A DNA stretch of 64,000 bases, from assembly GCA_963833835.1 (NCBI GenBank), contig CAWHZI010000012.1, positions 62,001 to 126,000 on the forward strand. The letters are read 5' to 3'. This document shows positions 34,656-42,788 of this stretch, piece after piece. Position 1 is the first letter of the stretch; every line of letters starts with the position of its first letter. This DNA comes from Bog-532 sp963833835 (GTDB lineage Bacteria; Actinomycetota; Actinomycetes; Streptosporangiales; Streptosporangiaceae). The translations under genes and the position numbers were made by a program. Below the pieces are notes generated by a model, which was not told the origin of the DNA, searched no databases, and worked only from the letters and a program-made list of their open reading frames with translations.

Positions 34656-35993
34656 ATGATCAAGCTCGACCGGACGGACCGGGTGCTGACCGGCTGGGGC
34701 CGCACCGCACCCAGCCGGGCGCTGGTGACAGCGCCGGCTGATCCGGCCCAGCTGCAGGAGATCATCGCGGCGCAGCCTGCCCGCGGCATCGTGGCCCGGG
34801 GCGCGGGCCGCAGCTACGGGGACGCGGCCCAGAACGGCGGTGGCTACGTGCTCAGCCCGGTAACGGCGGCGCACATCGAGCTGGACCCGGCGGCGGCCTC
34901 CGTCCGGGTCAGCTCCTCCACCACCTTCACCGAGCTGCTCGAGCACATGGTTCCGTACGGGCTGCTGCCACCGGTGCTGCCCGGCACCCGCCACCTCACC
35001 GTCGGCGGGGCGATCGCCGCTGACGTGCACGGCAAGAACCACCACGTTGACGGCAGCATCTCGGCCTGGCTGGATGAGATCGACCTGGTCGACGGCGAAA
35101 GCAGGCGGCGCACCCTGGTCCCGGGCACCGACGAGTTCCGCGCCACCGTCGGTGGCATGGGCCTGACCGGCGTCATCCTGGCGGCCAAGCTCCGGCTGCT
35201 GCGGATCAGCGGCACCGCGCTGCAGGTGACCACCCGGCGGCTGCCTGACCTGGACTCGCTCCTGGCCGCCATGGACGCCAGCACCAGCCGATACTCGGTG
35301 GCCTGGATCGATCCTTCTGGCGCTGGCCGCTCGCTCGGCCGCGGCGTCCTGGATACCGGTGACCATCTGGCCGAACCGGGTCCTGGCGACCAGGACGGCC
35401 TGGCCTACCGGGCCGGGTGGGCGCCGCGGGCGCCGGAGCTGCCGTTCTGCCCGTTCACCCCGGTCACCGCCCAGGCCTTCAACGCCCTGTGGTACCGGGT
35501 CGCGGCGCGCGAGCTCACCGGCACCGTGTCGCTGGCCCGGTATTTCCACCGGCTGGACGCGGTGTCGCAGTGGAACCAGGCGCTCGGCCCGCGCGGCTTC
35601 CTGCAGTATCAGTTCATGGTGCCCCTGGAAGCGGACAAGATTATTAATGAGGTGCTGACCTTGCTGCGCCGGCACCACGCCGCGCCGTTCCTGGGCACGC
35701 TGAAACGCTTCGGCGCCGCCAGCGAGAACTATCTGTCCTTCCCCGGTCCCGGCTGGTCGCTCGCGGTGGACGTACCGGCCGGGAACCGGGGGTTGCGAAC
35801 CGTGCTCGACCACCTGGACCGGCGGGTCGCCGACCTCGGCGGCCGCGTCTACCTGGCCAAGGATGCCCGGCTGCGGCCGGACACGTTCGCGGCCATGTAC
35901 CGCCAGCTGGGTCCGTGGCGGTCGGCCCGGGAGCGGCTGGACCCGCGCGGCGTGTTCTGCTCCGACCTGGGCCGGCGGCTGGACCTGTGCTGA
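34656..35993 (+). CDS. dprE1: Decaprenylphosphoryl-ribose 2'-oxidase DprE1
   Basis: The 445-residue FAD oxidoreductase oxidises DPR to the keto intermediate. The PCMH FAD-binding domain has GIVARGAGRSYGDAAQNGGG, VLPGTRHLTVGGAIAADVHG and KNHHVDGS, which keeps the FAD-contacting His. The active-site Lys is present in YLAKDARL. The position matching Mycobacterium tuberculosis Cys387 (GWxxCVD) is Ala here (GWSLAVD), so benzothiazinone insensitivity is predicted. Start ATG 34656, with GAGGG 5 bases before it; ATG 34644 overlaps that site. Its stop overlaps the dprE2 start. Confidence 0.92.
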   Translation: MIKLDRTDRVLTGWGRTAPSRALVTAPADPAQLQEIIAAQPARGIVARGAGRSYGDAAQNGGGYVLSPVTAAHIELDPAAASVRVSSSTTFTELLEHMVPYGLLPPVLPGTRHLTVGGAIAADVHGKNHHVDGSISAWLDEIDLVDGESRRRTLVPGTDEFRATVGGMGLTGVILAAKLRLLRISGTALQVTTRRLPDLDSLLAAMDASTSRYSVAWIDPSGAGRSLGRGVLDTGDHLAEPGPGDQDGLAYRAGWAPRAPELPFCPFTPVTAQAFNALWYRVAARELTGTVSLARYFHRLDAVSQWNQALGPRGFLQYQFMVPLEADKIINEVLTLLRRHHAAPFLGTLKRFGAASENYLSFPGPGWSLAVDVPAGNRGLRTVLDHLDRRVADLGGRVYLAKDARLRPDTFAAMYRQLGPWRSARERLDPRGVFCSDLGRRLDLC

Positions 35994-36742
35994 GCGCTCC
36001 GGGCTCTGGCCGTAGGCCACGGCGGATTCTGCTCCTCGGCGGCTGCAGCGAAATCGGGCTGGCCATTCTGTCCGCGCTGGACACGACCCCCGAGACTGAG
36101 GTGCTGCTGGGCGTCCGGAACCCGGCCGCGCTGAGCGGAGCCGGCCGGGTACTGCCGTACAAGGTGCAGACCTGGCGCTATGACGCGCTGGAGTTCGCGG
36201 CCCACGAAGCCTTCGTGGACGACGTGTTCGGCGGCGGCCCAGTGGACCTGGTGATCTCGGCGACCGGGGTGCTGATCCCGCAGCCGGAGCTGGATCGGGA
36301 CCCCGCGCAGGCCGCCACCATGATCGGCAGCAACTTCACCGGGCACGTGACCACCTTGCTCGCCTGTGCCACCCGGATGCGCGACCAGGGCTACGGCACG
36401 ATCGTGATGCTGTCATCCATCGCCGCCGTCCGGCCCCGCCAGGCCAACCTGGTCTACGGCGCGACCAAGGCCGCCCTGGACGCGTTCGGCCGCGGTCTGG
36501 CCGACGCCCTGCACGGCACCGGGGCCCGGGTGCTGCTGGTCCGGCCCGGGTTCGTCACCGGCCGGATGACGGCGGGTATGCGGCCCGCCCCCCTGGCCAC
36601 GACCCCGGCCGCCGTGGGCCGGGCCGTCGCCGCGGCCTTGGACCGCCGCGACCGGACCGTCTGGGTGCCGCGGTCGCTGGCCCTGCTCGCGGGGGCGATG
36701 CGACTGGTCCCTCGTCCCCTCTGGCGCCGCCTCCGCCGCTAG
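35987..36742 (+). CDS. dprE2: Decaprenylphosphoryl-2-keto-erythro-pentose reductase DprE2
   Basis: The 251-residue short-chain dehydrogenase has the DprE2-type nucleotide-binding motif LLLGGCSEIGLAI, the catalytic Ser-Ser in IVMLSSIAAVRPR and the YGATK pair. It reduces the DprE1 product to decaprenylphosphoryl arabinose. The C-terminal segment (LALLAGAMRLVPRPLWRRLRR) is an amphipathic, membrane-associating helix. It starts at GTG 35987, inside the last codons of dprE1, so the pair is translationally coupled. Last gene of the operon. Confidence 0.92.
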   Translation: MLSAPGSGRRPRRILLLGGCSEIGLAILSALDTTPETEVLLGVRNPAALSGAGRVLPYKVQTWRYDALEFAAHEAFVDDVFGGGPVDLVISATGVLIPQPELDRDPAQAATMIGSNFTGHVTTLLACATRMRDQGYGTIVMLSSIAAVRPRQANLVYGATKAALDAFGRGLADALHGTGARVLLVRPGFVTGRMTAGMRPAPLATTPAAVGRAVAAALDRRDRTVWVPRSLALLAGAMRLVPRPLWRRLRR

Positions 36743-36768
36743 CCAGGACCGGTCGACACGACCCTGTT

Positions 36769-36785
36769 ACTACAAGCTTTGTAGT
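36769..36785. promoter_or_regulatory. Palindromic operator before the response-regulator gene
   Basis: ACTACAA, GCT, TTGTAGT: a perfect 7-bp dyad with 3-base centre, ending 17 bases before the ATG at 36803. The position over the expected promoter suggests autoregulation by the response regulator; this is inferred. Confidence 0.55.
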
Positions 36786-36802
36786 TGCCCTACCTTTGAC
36801 TT

Positions 36803-37498
36803 ATGACGATGCCTGCGTCGGCTCGCCTCGGTGCCGATCCCAGAACGACCAAAGTGCTCGTGGTGGAAGACGACTCTGGAGTGGCGGCCCAGCTGGTCCG
36901 GGCGCTGACCCGGGGCGGTTACGAAGTCGACCATGTCTGCGCCGGCGGTGCGGCGCTGAACCGCGGGCACCCCGACGTGGTGCTGCTGGATCTCGGGCTG
37001 CCTGACACGGACGGTGTCCAGGTGTGCCGGCAGCTGCGGCAGCGGTCGCAGGTGGCGATCATCGTCGTCACCGCGTTCGGGGAAGAATCGGACCGGGTCA
37101 GCGCGCTGGACGCGGGCGCGGACGATTACCTGGTCAAGCCGTTCGGCGTCAACGAGCTGCTGGCCCGGATCCGGGCCGTGTTGCGGCGCATCCAGCCCGA
37201 GGGCGACGTGCTCCGGCACGGACCGCTCACCGTCGACCTGCGTACTCGCAAGGTGCTGGTCAACGGGACCGAGGTGGCGCTGACGCCCAAGGAGTTCGAC
37301 ATCCTGGAGTGCCTGGCCGGTGATCCTGGCCGGGTGCAGAGCCGGCAGGACATCCTGGAGACGGCCTGGGATGCGAACTGGTACGGGCCGACCAAGGTCC
37401 TGGACGTGCACATGACGTCGCTGCGGCGCAAGCTCGGGGTGCCGGGGCTGATAGAGACCGTTTACGGTCGCGGATTCCGGCTCGGAGACCTGTTGTGA
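36803..37498 (+). CDS. OmpR/PhoB-type response regulator
   Basis: The 231-residue protein has a receiver domain (about 17-130: KVLVVEDDSGVAAQLVRA, the phospho-Asp in VVLLDLGLPDTDG, VVTAFGEESDR and LVKPFGVNELLARI). A winged-helix DNA-binding domain follows (about 135-230: LTPKEFDILECLAGDPGRVQ, then VLDVHMTSLRRKLG and TVYGRGFRL). The acidic pocket, Thr, Lys and Asp are complete. The kinase gene follows after 19 bases, and the palindrome upstream may be its site. Target genes are probably the downstream electron-transfer genes. Confidence 0.93.
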   Translation: MTMPASARLGADPRTTKVLVVEDDSGVAAQLVRALTRGGYEVDHVCAGGAALNRGHPDVVLLDLGLPDTDGVQVCRQLRQRSQVAIIVVTAFGEESDRVSALDAGADDYLVKPFGVNELLARIRAVLRRIQPEGDVLRHGPLTVDLRTRKVLVNGTEVALTPKEFDILECLAGDPGRVQSRQDILETAWDANWYGPTKVLDVHMTSLRRKLGVPGLIETVYGRGFRLGDLL

Positions 37499-37517
37499 CC
37501 TGGGCGTCCGGCCGCTG

Positions 37518-38885
37518 ATGGCGCGGCGGATCGCGGTTGCGGTGGTTGCCCTGATCACCGTGCTGATGACGGTCGTGGCCCTTCCCCTCGGTCTGCTGAT
37601 ATCGGCCCAGGACCGCAGCGACTTCCAGGCCAGTACCAGGACGGCCGCGGCGACGGTGGCCAATGTGGCCGAGGAACGGCTCGACGACGGTGAGCACGGC
37701 CCCGCCCTGGGCCGTTCGATCCGCGAGATGAGCCATCAGGGCGATCAGCTGGCCGTCTATGACTCGGCTGGCCAACTGATCGCCAGCACTGCCCGCCGGC
37801 CGGCGGTGCGGCGCTCCGTCCGGCCTCCGGTGCGGAGAATGGTCTCTTATCCGTCGGGGGACCGCCTGGTCGTGCTGGCCCCGGTGGTGCCGGACAGCGG
37901 CACCGGCTCAGTGGGCACCGTGGCGTTGTCCCGGTCCACGATGGGCCGCGATCACCGGATCATGGTGTTGTGGTCGCTGATCGCGATGGTGGCCGCGGCC
38001 GCCCTGGCCACCGCGGCGGTGGTGGCCATCGGCCTGGCCCGCTGGCTCAGCCGGCCCATCACCACCCTGGCCGCCGCGGCCCGCCGGCTGGGTGAGGGCG
38101 AGCTGGGCACCCGGACCCACGTCAGCACGGGGCCACCGGAGGCCCAGAACCTGTCCGCCGCGTTCGACACCATGGCGGCCCGGATTGAGTTGCTGGTCCG
38201 GGGCAACCAGGCGCTGATGGCCGATGTGTCGCATCAGGTCCGCACCCCGCTGGCGGCGTTGCGGTTGCGGCTGGACCTGCTGGCCCAGGACACCGACGAG
38301 GCGACCGCCACCGAACTGGCCGGGGCGCAGGAGGAGATCGCCCGGCTGGCCCGGATGACCAACGGGCTGCTCGCCGTGGCCCGGGCGGAGAACAACACGG
38401 TCCGGGCCCAGCCGGTGGACGCGAGCACCGTCGCCCGGGACCGGGTCGAGACCTGGCGCCCGGTGGCCGCCGAACGCGGGGTCACGCTGGCCGTGGCCGC
38501 CACCGGGCCGGTGCTGGTCCGGCTGGGCGAGGACCATCTGGAGCAGATCCTGGACAACCTGCTGGCCAACGCGCTGGACGCGCTGGACTCCGGCGGAGCC
38601 ATCACCGTCACGACCCGGGCGGCCGGATCGCAGGCTCAGGTCGTGGTCCATGACGACGGTCCCGGCATGAACCCCCAGCAGCGGCACGCCGCCTTCCACC
38701 GGTTCACCACCGGCGGTGGCGGGGCCGGGCTGGGCCTGGCCATCGTGGACCGGCTCATCACGGTGAACGGGGGCACGGCCACGCTGTCCGATACTCCCGG
38801 TGGCGGCCTGACCGTCACGATCGGGCTACCGCGACGTAGCGAGACGGTCGCTTCCGGGGAACACCGCGTTCTTAACCAGATGTGA
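37518..38885 (+). CDS. Sensor histidine kinase
   Basis: The 455-residue transmembrane kinase has helices at about residues 5-27 and 152-174, and between them an extracytoplasmic sensor domain of about 120 residues with no recognised ligand motif. A HAMP domain follows (about 175-228). The HisKA domain has DVSHQVRTPLAALRLRLDLL (His near 238), then the ATPase with NLLANALDALDSGG, VHDDGPGM and GGGGAGLGLAIVDRLI. All catalytic boxes are present. It pairs with the response regulator just upstream. Confidence 0.92.
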   Translation: MARRIAVAVVALITVLMTVVALPLGLLISAQDRSDFQASTRTAAATVANVAEERLDDGEHGPALGRSIREMSHQGDQLAVYDSAGQLIASTARRPAVRRSVRPPVRRMVSYPSGDRLVVLAPVVPDSGTGSVGTVALSRSTMGRDHRIMVLWSLIAMVAAAALATAAVVAIGLARWLSRPITTLAAAARRLGEGELGTRTHVSTGPPEAQNLSAAFDTMAARIELLVRGNQALMADVSHQVRTPLAALRLRLDLLAQDTDEATATELAGAQEEIARLARMTNGLLAVARAENNTVRAQPVDASTVARDRVETWRPVAAERGVTLAVAATGPVLVRLGEDHLEQILDNLLANALDALDSGGAITVTTRAAGSQAQVVVHDDGPGMNPQQRHAAFHRFTTGGGGAGLGLAIVDRLITVNGGTATLSDTPGGGLTVTIGLPRRSETVASGEHRVLNQM

Positions 38886-38933
38886 ACTTTCCCTGAGCTA
38901 GTCCCTCGGCTGACCGGCGGCAGGCTGGATGAC

Positions 38934-39302
38934 ATGCCAGCACCGGAAGACCGCTCACGGCCACCAGCGTCATCGATGTACCGCGCGGTGGCTCAGCGCC
39001 AGCGCCTGGTCAGCCGCATCAGATCGGTGTCGTTCGCGATCGGGGCCTTCGCCGTGGCCGCCACCGCTGGCTTGGCGGCGGCGTTCGCGCAGGCCATACC
39101 CGGGCACGCCAGCACGGCTGATTCCGGCCGCCCCGCCCCGGCGGCCAGCCCGGCCAGCACGGTCCCTACGACTAGCCCGGCCAGCACGGCCACGAGCCAC
39201 CCGACCAAGGCCGGGCGGAGTTCAGCGACCCAGCTCGCCCCGCCCGCGCAACCGCCGTCGAGCACACCGGCGGCCCCGGTCACCTCCTCCGGCGGTTCCT
39301 GA
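38934..39302 (+). CDS. Single-helix membrane protein with Pro/Ala/Ser/Thr tail
   Basis: The 122-residue protein has a polar N-terminus (about 1-30), one membrane helix (VSFAIGAFAVAATAGLAAAF, about 32-52), then an extended Pro/Ala/Ser/Thr-rich segment ending PAAPVTSSGGS. There is no enzymatic domain. In layout it resembles the membrane-plus-linker part of FMN-binding RnfG-like proteins that accompany ferric-reductase genes, but no FMN-binding domain is present. Inference: an accessory subunit or surface stalk of the electron-transfer module. It lies 4 bases before the ferric-reductase-like gene. Confidence 0.75.
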   Translation: MPAPEDRSRPPASSMYRAVAQRQRLVSRIRSVSFAIGAFAVAATAGLAAAFAQAIPGHASTADSGRPAPAASPASTVPTTSPASTATSHPTKAGRSSATQLAPPAQPPSSTPAAPVTSSGGS

Positions 39303-39305
39303 GCT

Positions 39306-39860
39306 GTGACCAGCACCGTCAACCCGCTCTGGTACGCGACCAGGGCCACCGGCGTCATGGCCCTCCTCCTGCTCACCGCGACCGTGCTCCTGGGGGTCGC
39401 GACCGCCGCGGGCGCGTCCGGGCCCGGGATGCCGCGGGTCGTCACCGGTGCCCTGCACCGCAACCTGTCCCTGCTCGGGCTGGCGTTCGTCGCGGCCCAC
39501 GTGCTGACCACCGTCGCGGACAGCTACGTATCGATCGGGCTGACCGCGGCGTTCGTGCCGTTCAGCTCGTCCTACCGGGGATTCTGGCTCGGCCTGGGCG
39601 CGATCGCCTTCGACTTGCTGCTCGCCGTCGCCGTGACCAGCCTGCTCCGGGACCGGATGTCGTACCGGGCCTGGCGGACGGTGCACTGGCTGTCCTACGC
39701 CAGCTGGCCGGTGGCGCTGGCCCACGGGCTCGGGACCGGTACGGACACCCGCCTGTCCTGGCTTCTCGTTCTCGACGCGTTGTGCGGGGCGAGCGTCCTC
39801 GCCGTGGCGGGATGGCGGCTCAGCCGCGGTCTTGGCTCGTCCACGGGAGGCCGATCGTGA
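39306..39860 (+). CDS. Ferric-reductase-like transmembrane protein
   Basis: The 184-residue protein starts at GTG and has about five to six membrane helices. Heme-ligand candidates are spaced as in ferric-reductase/YedZ/MsrQ domains: GALHRNLSLLGLAFVAAHVL (two His 14 apart), then RTVHWLSYASWPVALAHGLGTG (two His 14 apart). These pairs would bind two b hemes across the membrane. There is no flavin or NAD domain, so electrons must come from a partner: the NuoF-like product, whose start overlaps this stop (GTGA). Confidence 0.88.
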   Translation: MTSTVNPLWYATRATGVMALLLLTATVLLGVATAAGASGPGMPRVVTGALHRNLSLLGLAFVAAHVLTTVADSYVSIGLTAAFVPFSSSYRGFWLGLGAIAFDLLLAVAVTSLLRDRMSYRAWRTVHWLSYASWPVALAHGLGTGTDTRLSWLLVLDALCGASVLAVAGWRLSRGLGSSTGGRS

Positions 39861-41195
39861 CCCAGGACCAGACCATGCCCGAGGCGGTCAGAGCTCCCGC
39901 CCAGGCCGTCACCGAGATCCCGGTCCGGCGGCTGACCGCCGGCTGGCACCAGGCCCGGGGTCCCGCGAACCTCCAGCAGCATCTCGCCCGGTACGGCCCG
40001 CTGCCCACCCCGGGCCGCCAGCTAGTGGCCAGGGTGACGGCGGCCGGGCTGACCGGGCGCGGTGGCGCCGCCTTTCCCACCGGAATCAAGATGCGGTCGG
40101 TCGCTGCGGGCCGCGGGCCGAAGGTGGTGGTGGCCAACGGCATGGAAGGCGAGCCCGGCCAGTGAGAAGGACCAGGCTCTGCTGGCCCGGGCCCCGCACC
40201 TGGTGCTGGACGGCGCCGTGCTGGCCGCCGAAGCGGTCGGCGCGGACATCGTGCACCTCTGCCTGGAACGGGATCGTCACCCGCAGTTCGACGAGGTGGC
40301 CCGCGCGGTGAGCGAGCGCCAGCGAACCGGGTTCGACGCGATCCGGCTGCTGATCCACGACCTGCCCGCCCGGTACGTGTCCAGTGAGGAGACCTCGCTG
40401 ATCCGCTGGCTGAACGGCGGGGACGCCCGGCCGGTGCTGGCGCCGCCACGGCCATCCGACCGCGGCGTCCAGCGCCGTCCGACGCTGGTGGACAACGTGG
40501 AGACGCTGGCCCACGTGGCCCTGATCGCCCGCTTCGGCCCGGACTGGTTCCGGGAGGCTGGCGCTCCGGACGCGCCCGGCACGATGCTCGTGACCGCCTC
40601 CGGTGCGGTCACCTACCCGGGCGTCTACGAAGTGGAGACGGGTGCTCGCGTCGGGGAGGTGCTGGCTCTCGCGGAAGTGGCCGCCGGCAGCTGGGCCGTA
40701 CTGATCGGCGGTTACGGCGGCACCTGGCAGCGGATGGGCGAGGTCGCCTCGCTGCCGCTCACCCCCGGGCTGCAGCGCGCTGGGGTCAGGCCCGGCGCCG
40801 GTGTACTGGCCGCGCTGCCCGGCAACAGCTGCGGCATCAGCGAGACAGCCCGGATCCTCGGTTACCTGGCCCGGCAGAGCGCCCAGCAGTGCGGGCCCTG
40901 CCAGTTCGGCCTGCCCGCCATCGCCGACGACTTCGCTCAGCTCGCCCTGGGCCGCCCGGACGGTGACCCGGTCCGGCGGCTGCGCCGCCGGCTGAGCGTG
41001 ATCCCCGGCCGGGGCGCGTGCTCGCATCCGGACGGCGCAGTCCGCCTGGCGGCCTCGGCCCTGACCACGTTCGCGGGCGATCTGCGGGCTCATGCGGCCC
41101 GGCGCCCGTGCCAGGCCGCCCAGCGCGGCCCGCGGGCCGCGGTACTTCCGGTTCCTCGCCATGATCGACACGAGGCGGCGGGGGACTGGCGGTGA
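39857..41195 (+). CDS. NuoF/SLBB-like flavoprotein subunit, apparent +1 frameshift
   Basis: The first part (to about 40153) has LTGRGGAAFPTGIKMR and the FMN-site VVVANGMEGEP, as in complex I NuoF. After the C run at 40154-40156 the frame shifts. Removing one C restores GEPASEKDQALLARAPHLVLDGA and an intact 445-residue protein. The later part has RPTLVDNVETLAHVALIARFG, the SLBB-like GAVTYPGVYEVETGARVGE, and a cysteine cluster (NSCGISE, QCGPCQFGL, GACSHPDG) suited to one [4Fe-4S]. It would pass electrons from NAD(P)H or a quinol to the ferredoxin encoded next. An assembly indel is more likely than a dead gene, since codon bias is intact on both sides. Confidence 0.85.
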
Positions 41196-41422
41196 CGCTG
41201 TGGCTGCGCATCGACCCCACCGCGTGTACCGGGCACGGGGTCTGCGCCGACCTGCTGCCCGAGCGGATCCAGCTCGACGAGTGGGGTTTCCCCATCATCA
41301 AGCCCGACGTGCCCCGGCCCCTGGCCGGGCACGCGCGCGCGGCCGTCCGGGGCTGCCCGGTCCTGGCCCTGCGCCTGCACCGCGCCCCGGCCGGCCCGCC
41401 AGGAGGGAATTCAGCCTCGTGA
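41192..41422 (+). CDS. 3-Cys ferredoxin ([3Fe-4S] type)
   Basis: The 76-residue ferredoxin has the actinobacterial single-cluster pattern: ACTGHGVC near the N-terminus (Cys-x5-Cys, the middle Cys of the usual CxxCxxC replaced) and a distal Cys-Pro (VRGCPVLAL). Three cysteines fit a [3Fe-4S] cluster. It starts at GTG, overlapping the NuoF-like stop by 4 bases; its stop overlaps the next start, so it is tightly coupled with its neighbours. It is likely the soluble carrier in the chain. Confidence 0.87.
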   Translation: MTLWLRIDPTACTGHGVCADLLPERIQLDEWGFPIIKPDVPRPLAGHARAAVRGCPVLALRLHRAPAGPPGGNSAS

Positions 41423-42057
41423 GCATCACCACGAAACGGCATCACCGGCGCCAGCCCAGCGGGGCCGACGGCGTAGCGGGCAACGAACATCTCACCGCAC
41501 TTACCGGCGTCGTGCTGCTCGTCGGCTTCGCGATCGAGGGCGTGACGATCCTGCGCATCGGGCGCCTGCTGACGCTGCACTTCTTCATCGGCCTGCTGCT
41601 CATCGGGCCGGTGCTGCTGAAGATCGGCTCGACCGGATACCGGATCGCCCGCTACTACGCCGGTGCGACTCCGTACGTGCGGCGAGGGCCGCCCGCGCCC
41701 CTGCTGCGGCTACTCGGCCCGTTCGTGATCGCGACCTCGCTGGCCGTCCTGGGCACGGGTGTGGCTCTGGCCGTCGTCGGCCCGGATCATGGGTCCTGGC
41801 TGTTCCTGCACAAGGCGTCGTTCATCTTCTGGCTCGGTGTCATGACGCTGCACGTACTGGCTCACCTCTGGCGGCTGCCGCGGATCCTGCTCACCCCCAG
41901 CCGCCACTCGTCATTCCGCCTGACCGGTGGCGCGGGCCGGTGGCTCCTGGTGGCCGCGTCACTGGCCGGCGGCCTGGTCATCGCCCTGCTGGCCGTCCAC
42001 CTGGCCGGCCCCTGGGAAGCCGCCAGGTTCGGCCACGATCTCAAGTTCAGGCATTGA
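41419..42057 (+). CDS. Cytochrome b-like four-helix membrane protein
   Basis: The 212-residue protein begins VSITTKRHHRRQPSG. It has four membrane helices with His in LTLHFFIGLLLIGPV (helix 2) and in LFLHKASFIFWLGVMTLHVLAHLW (helices 3-4), placed to ligate heme b as in b561/DUF4405-type proteins. I read it as a second diheme membrane subunit. It begins inside the ferredoxin stop. Its stop is 14 bases before the VIT-family gene. Confidence 0.8.
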   Translation: MSITTKRHHRRQPSGADGVAGNEHLTALTGVVLLVGFAIEGVTILRIGRLLTLHFFIGLLLIGPVLLKIGSTGYRIARYYAGATPYVRRGPPAPLLRLLGPFVIATSLAVLGTGVALAVVGPDHGSWLFLHKASFIFWLGVMTLHVLAHLWRLPRILLTPSRHSSFRLTGGAGRWLLVAASLAGGLVIALLAVHLAGPWEAARFGHDLKFRH

Positions 42058-42071
42058 GCACCGGGGACGAC

Positions 42072-42785
42072 GTGGTCCGTACGGCCGACCCGGACGAGCC
42101 GCACACGGGGGCCAGCGCGGGCAAGTTGAACTGGCTGCGGGCCGGGGTGCTGGGCGCCAACGACGGCATCGTGTCGGTGGCCGGCATAGTGGTCGGGGTG
42201 GCCGGGGCCACCAGCTCGCGCGGCCCGGTGTTCACCGCAGGCCTGGCCGGCCTGGTGGCCGGGGCGGTGTCCATGTCGCTGGGGGAGTACGTGTCGGTGT
42301 CCAGTCAGCGCGACAGCGAGACCGCCCTCCTGTCGCAGGAACGCCAGGAACTGACCGACACGCCGGACCGGGAGTTCGGCGAGCTGACCGCCCTGTACCA
42401 GGCCAAGGGCCTGTCCGAGCAGACCTCCCGCCAGGTCGCCACCGAACTGACCGCCCACGACGCGCTGGCCGCCCATCTCGACGCCGAGCTGCACATCGAC
42501 CCGGACGACCTGGCCAACCCGATCCAGGCCGCGGCCGCCTCAGCCGCGTCCTTCACCTGCGGGGCGTTGCTGCCCCTGGTGGCGATCCTGCTGCCGCCGG
42601 CGGCGTGGCGCGTGCCGGTGACGATCGTCGTAGTGCTGATCGCGCTCGGGATCGCGGGGGCGGTCAGCGCCCGGATCGGCGGCAGCACCGCCCGCCGCGC
42701 CGTGATCCGCGTCGTAATCGGCGGAGCGATCGGCCTCGCCTTCACCTACGGTGTCGGCCACCTCTTCGGCACCGCGATTGGCTAG
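42072..42785 (+). CDS. VIT1/CCC1-family transporter
   Basis: The 237-residue protein has the family's GVLGANDGIVSVAGIVVGVAG first helix and the cytoplasmic metal-binding region (AVSMSLGEYVSVSSQRDSE, then ERQELTDTPDREFGELTALY, with several Glu). Three further C-terminal helices follow. The family moves Fe2+ or Mn2+ out of the cytoplasm. Start: GTG 42072 with GGGGA upstream (TTG 42054 possible). Its place after a ferric-reductase-type chain suggests an iron link for the whole operon. Confidence 0.9.
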   Translation: MVRTADPDEPHTGASAGKLNWLRAGVLGANDGIVSVAGIVVGVAGATSSRGPVFTAGLAGLVAGAVSMSLGEYVSVSSQRDSETALLSQERQELTDTPDREFGELTALYQAKGLSEQTSRQVATELTAHDALAAHLDAELHIDPDDLANPIQAAAASAASFTCGALLPLVAILLPPAAWRVPVTIVVVLIALGIAGAVSARIGGSTARRAVIRVVIGGAIGLAFTYGVGHLFGTAIG

Positions 42786-42788
42786 CCC

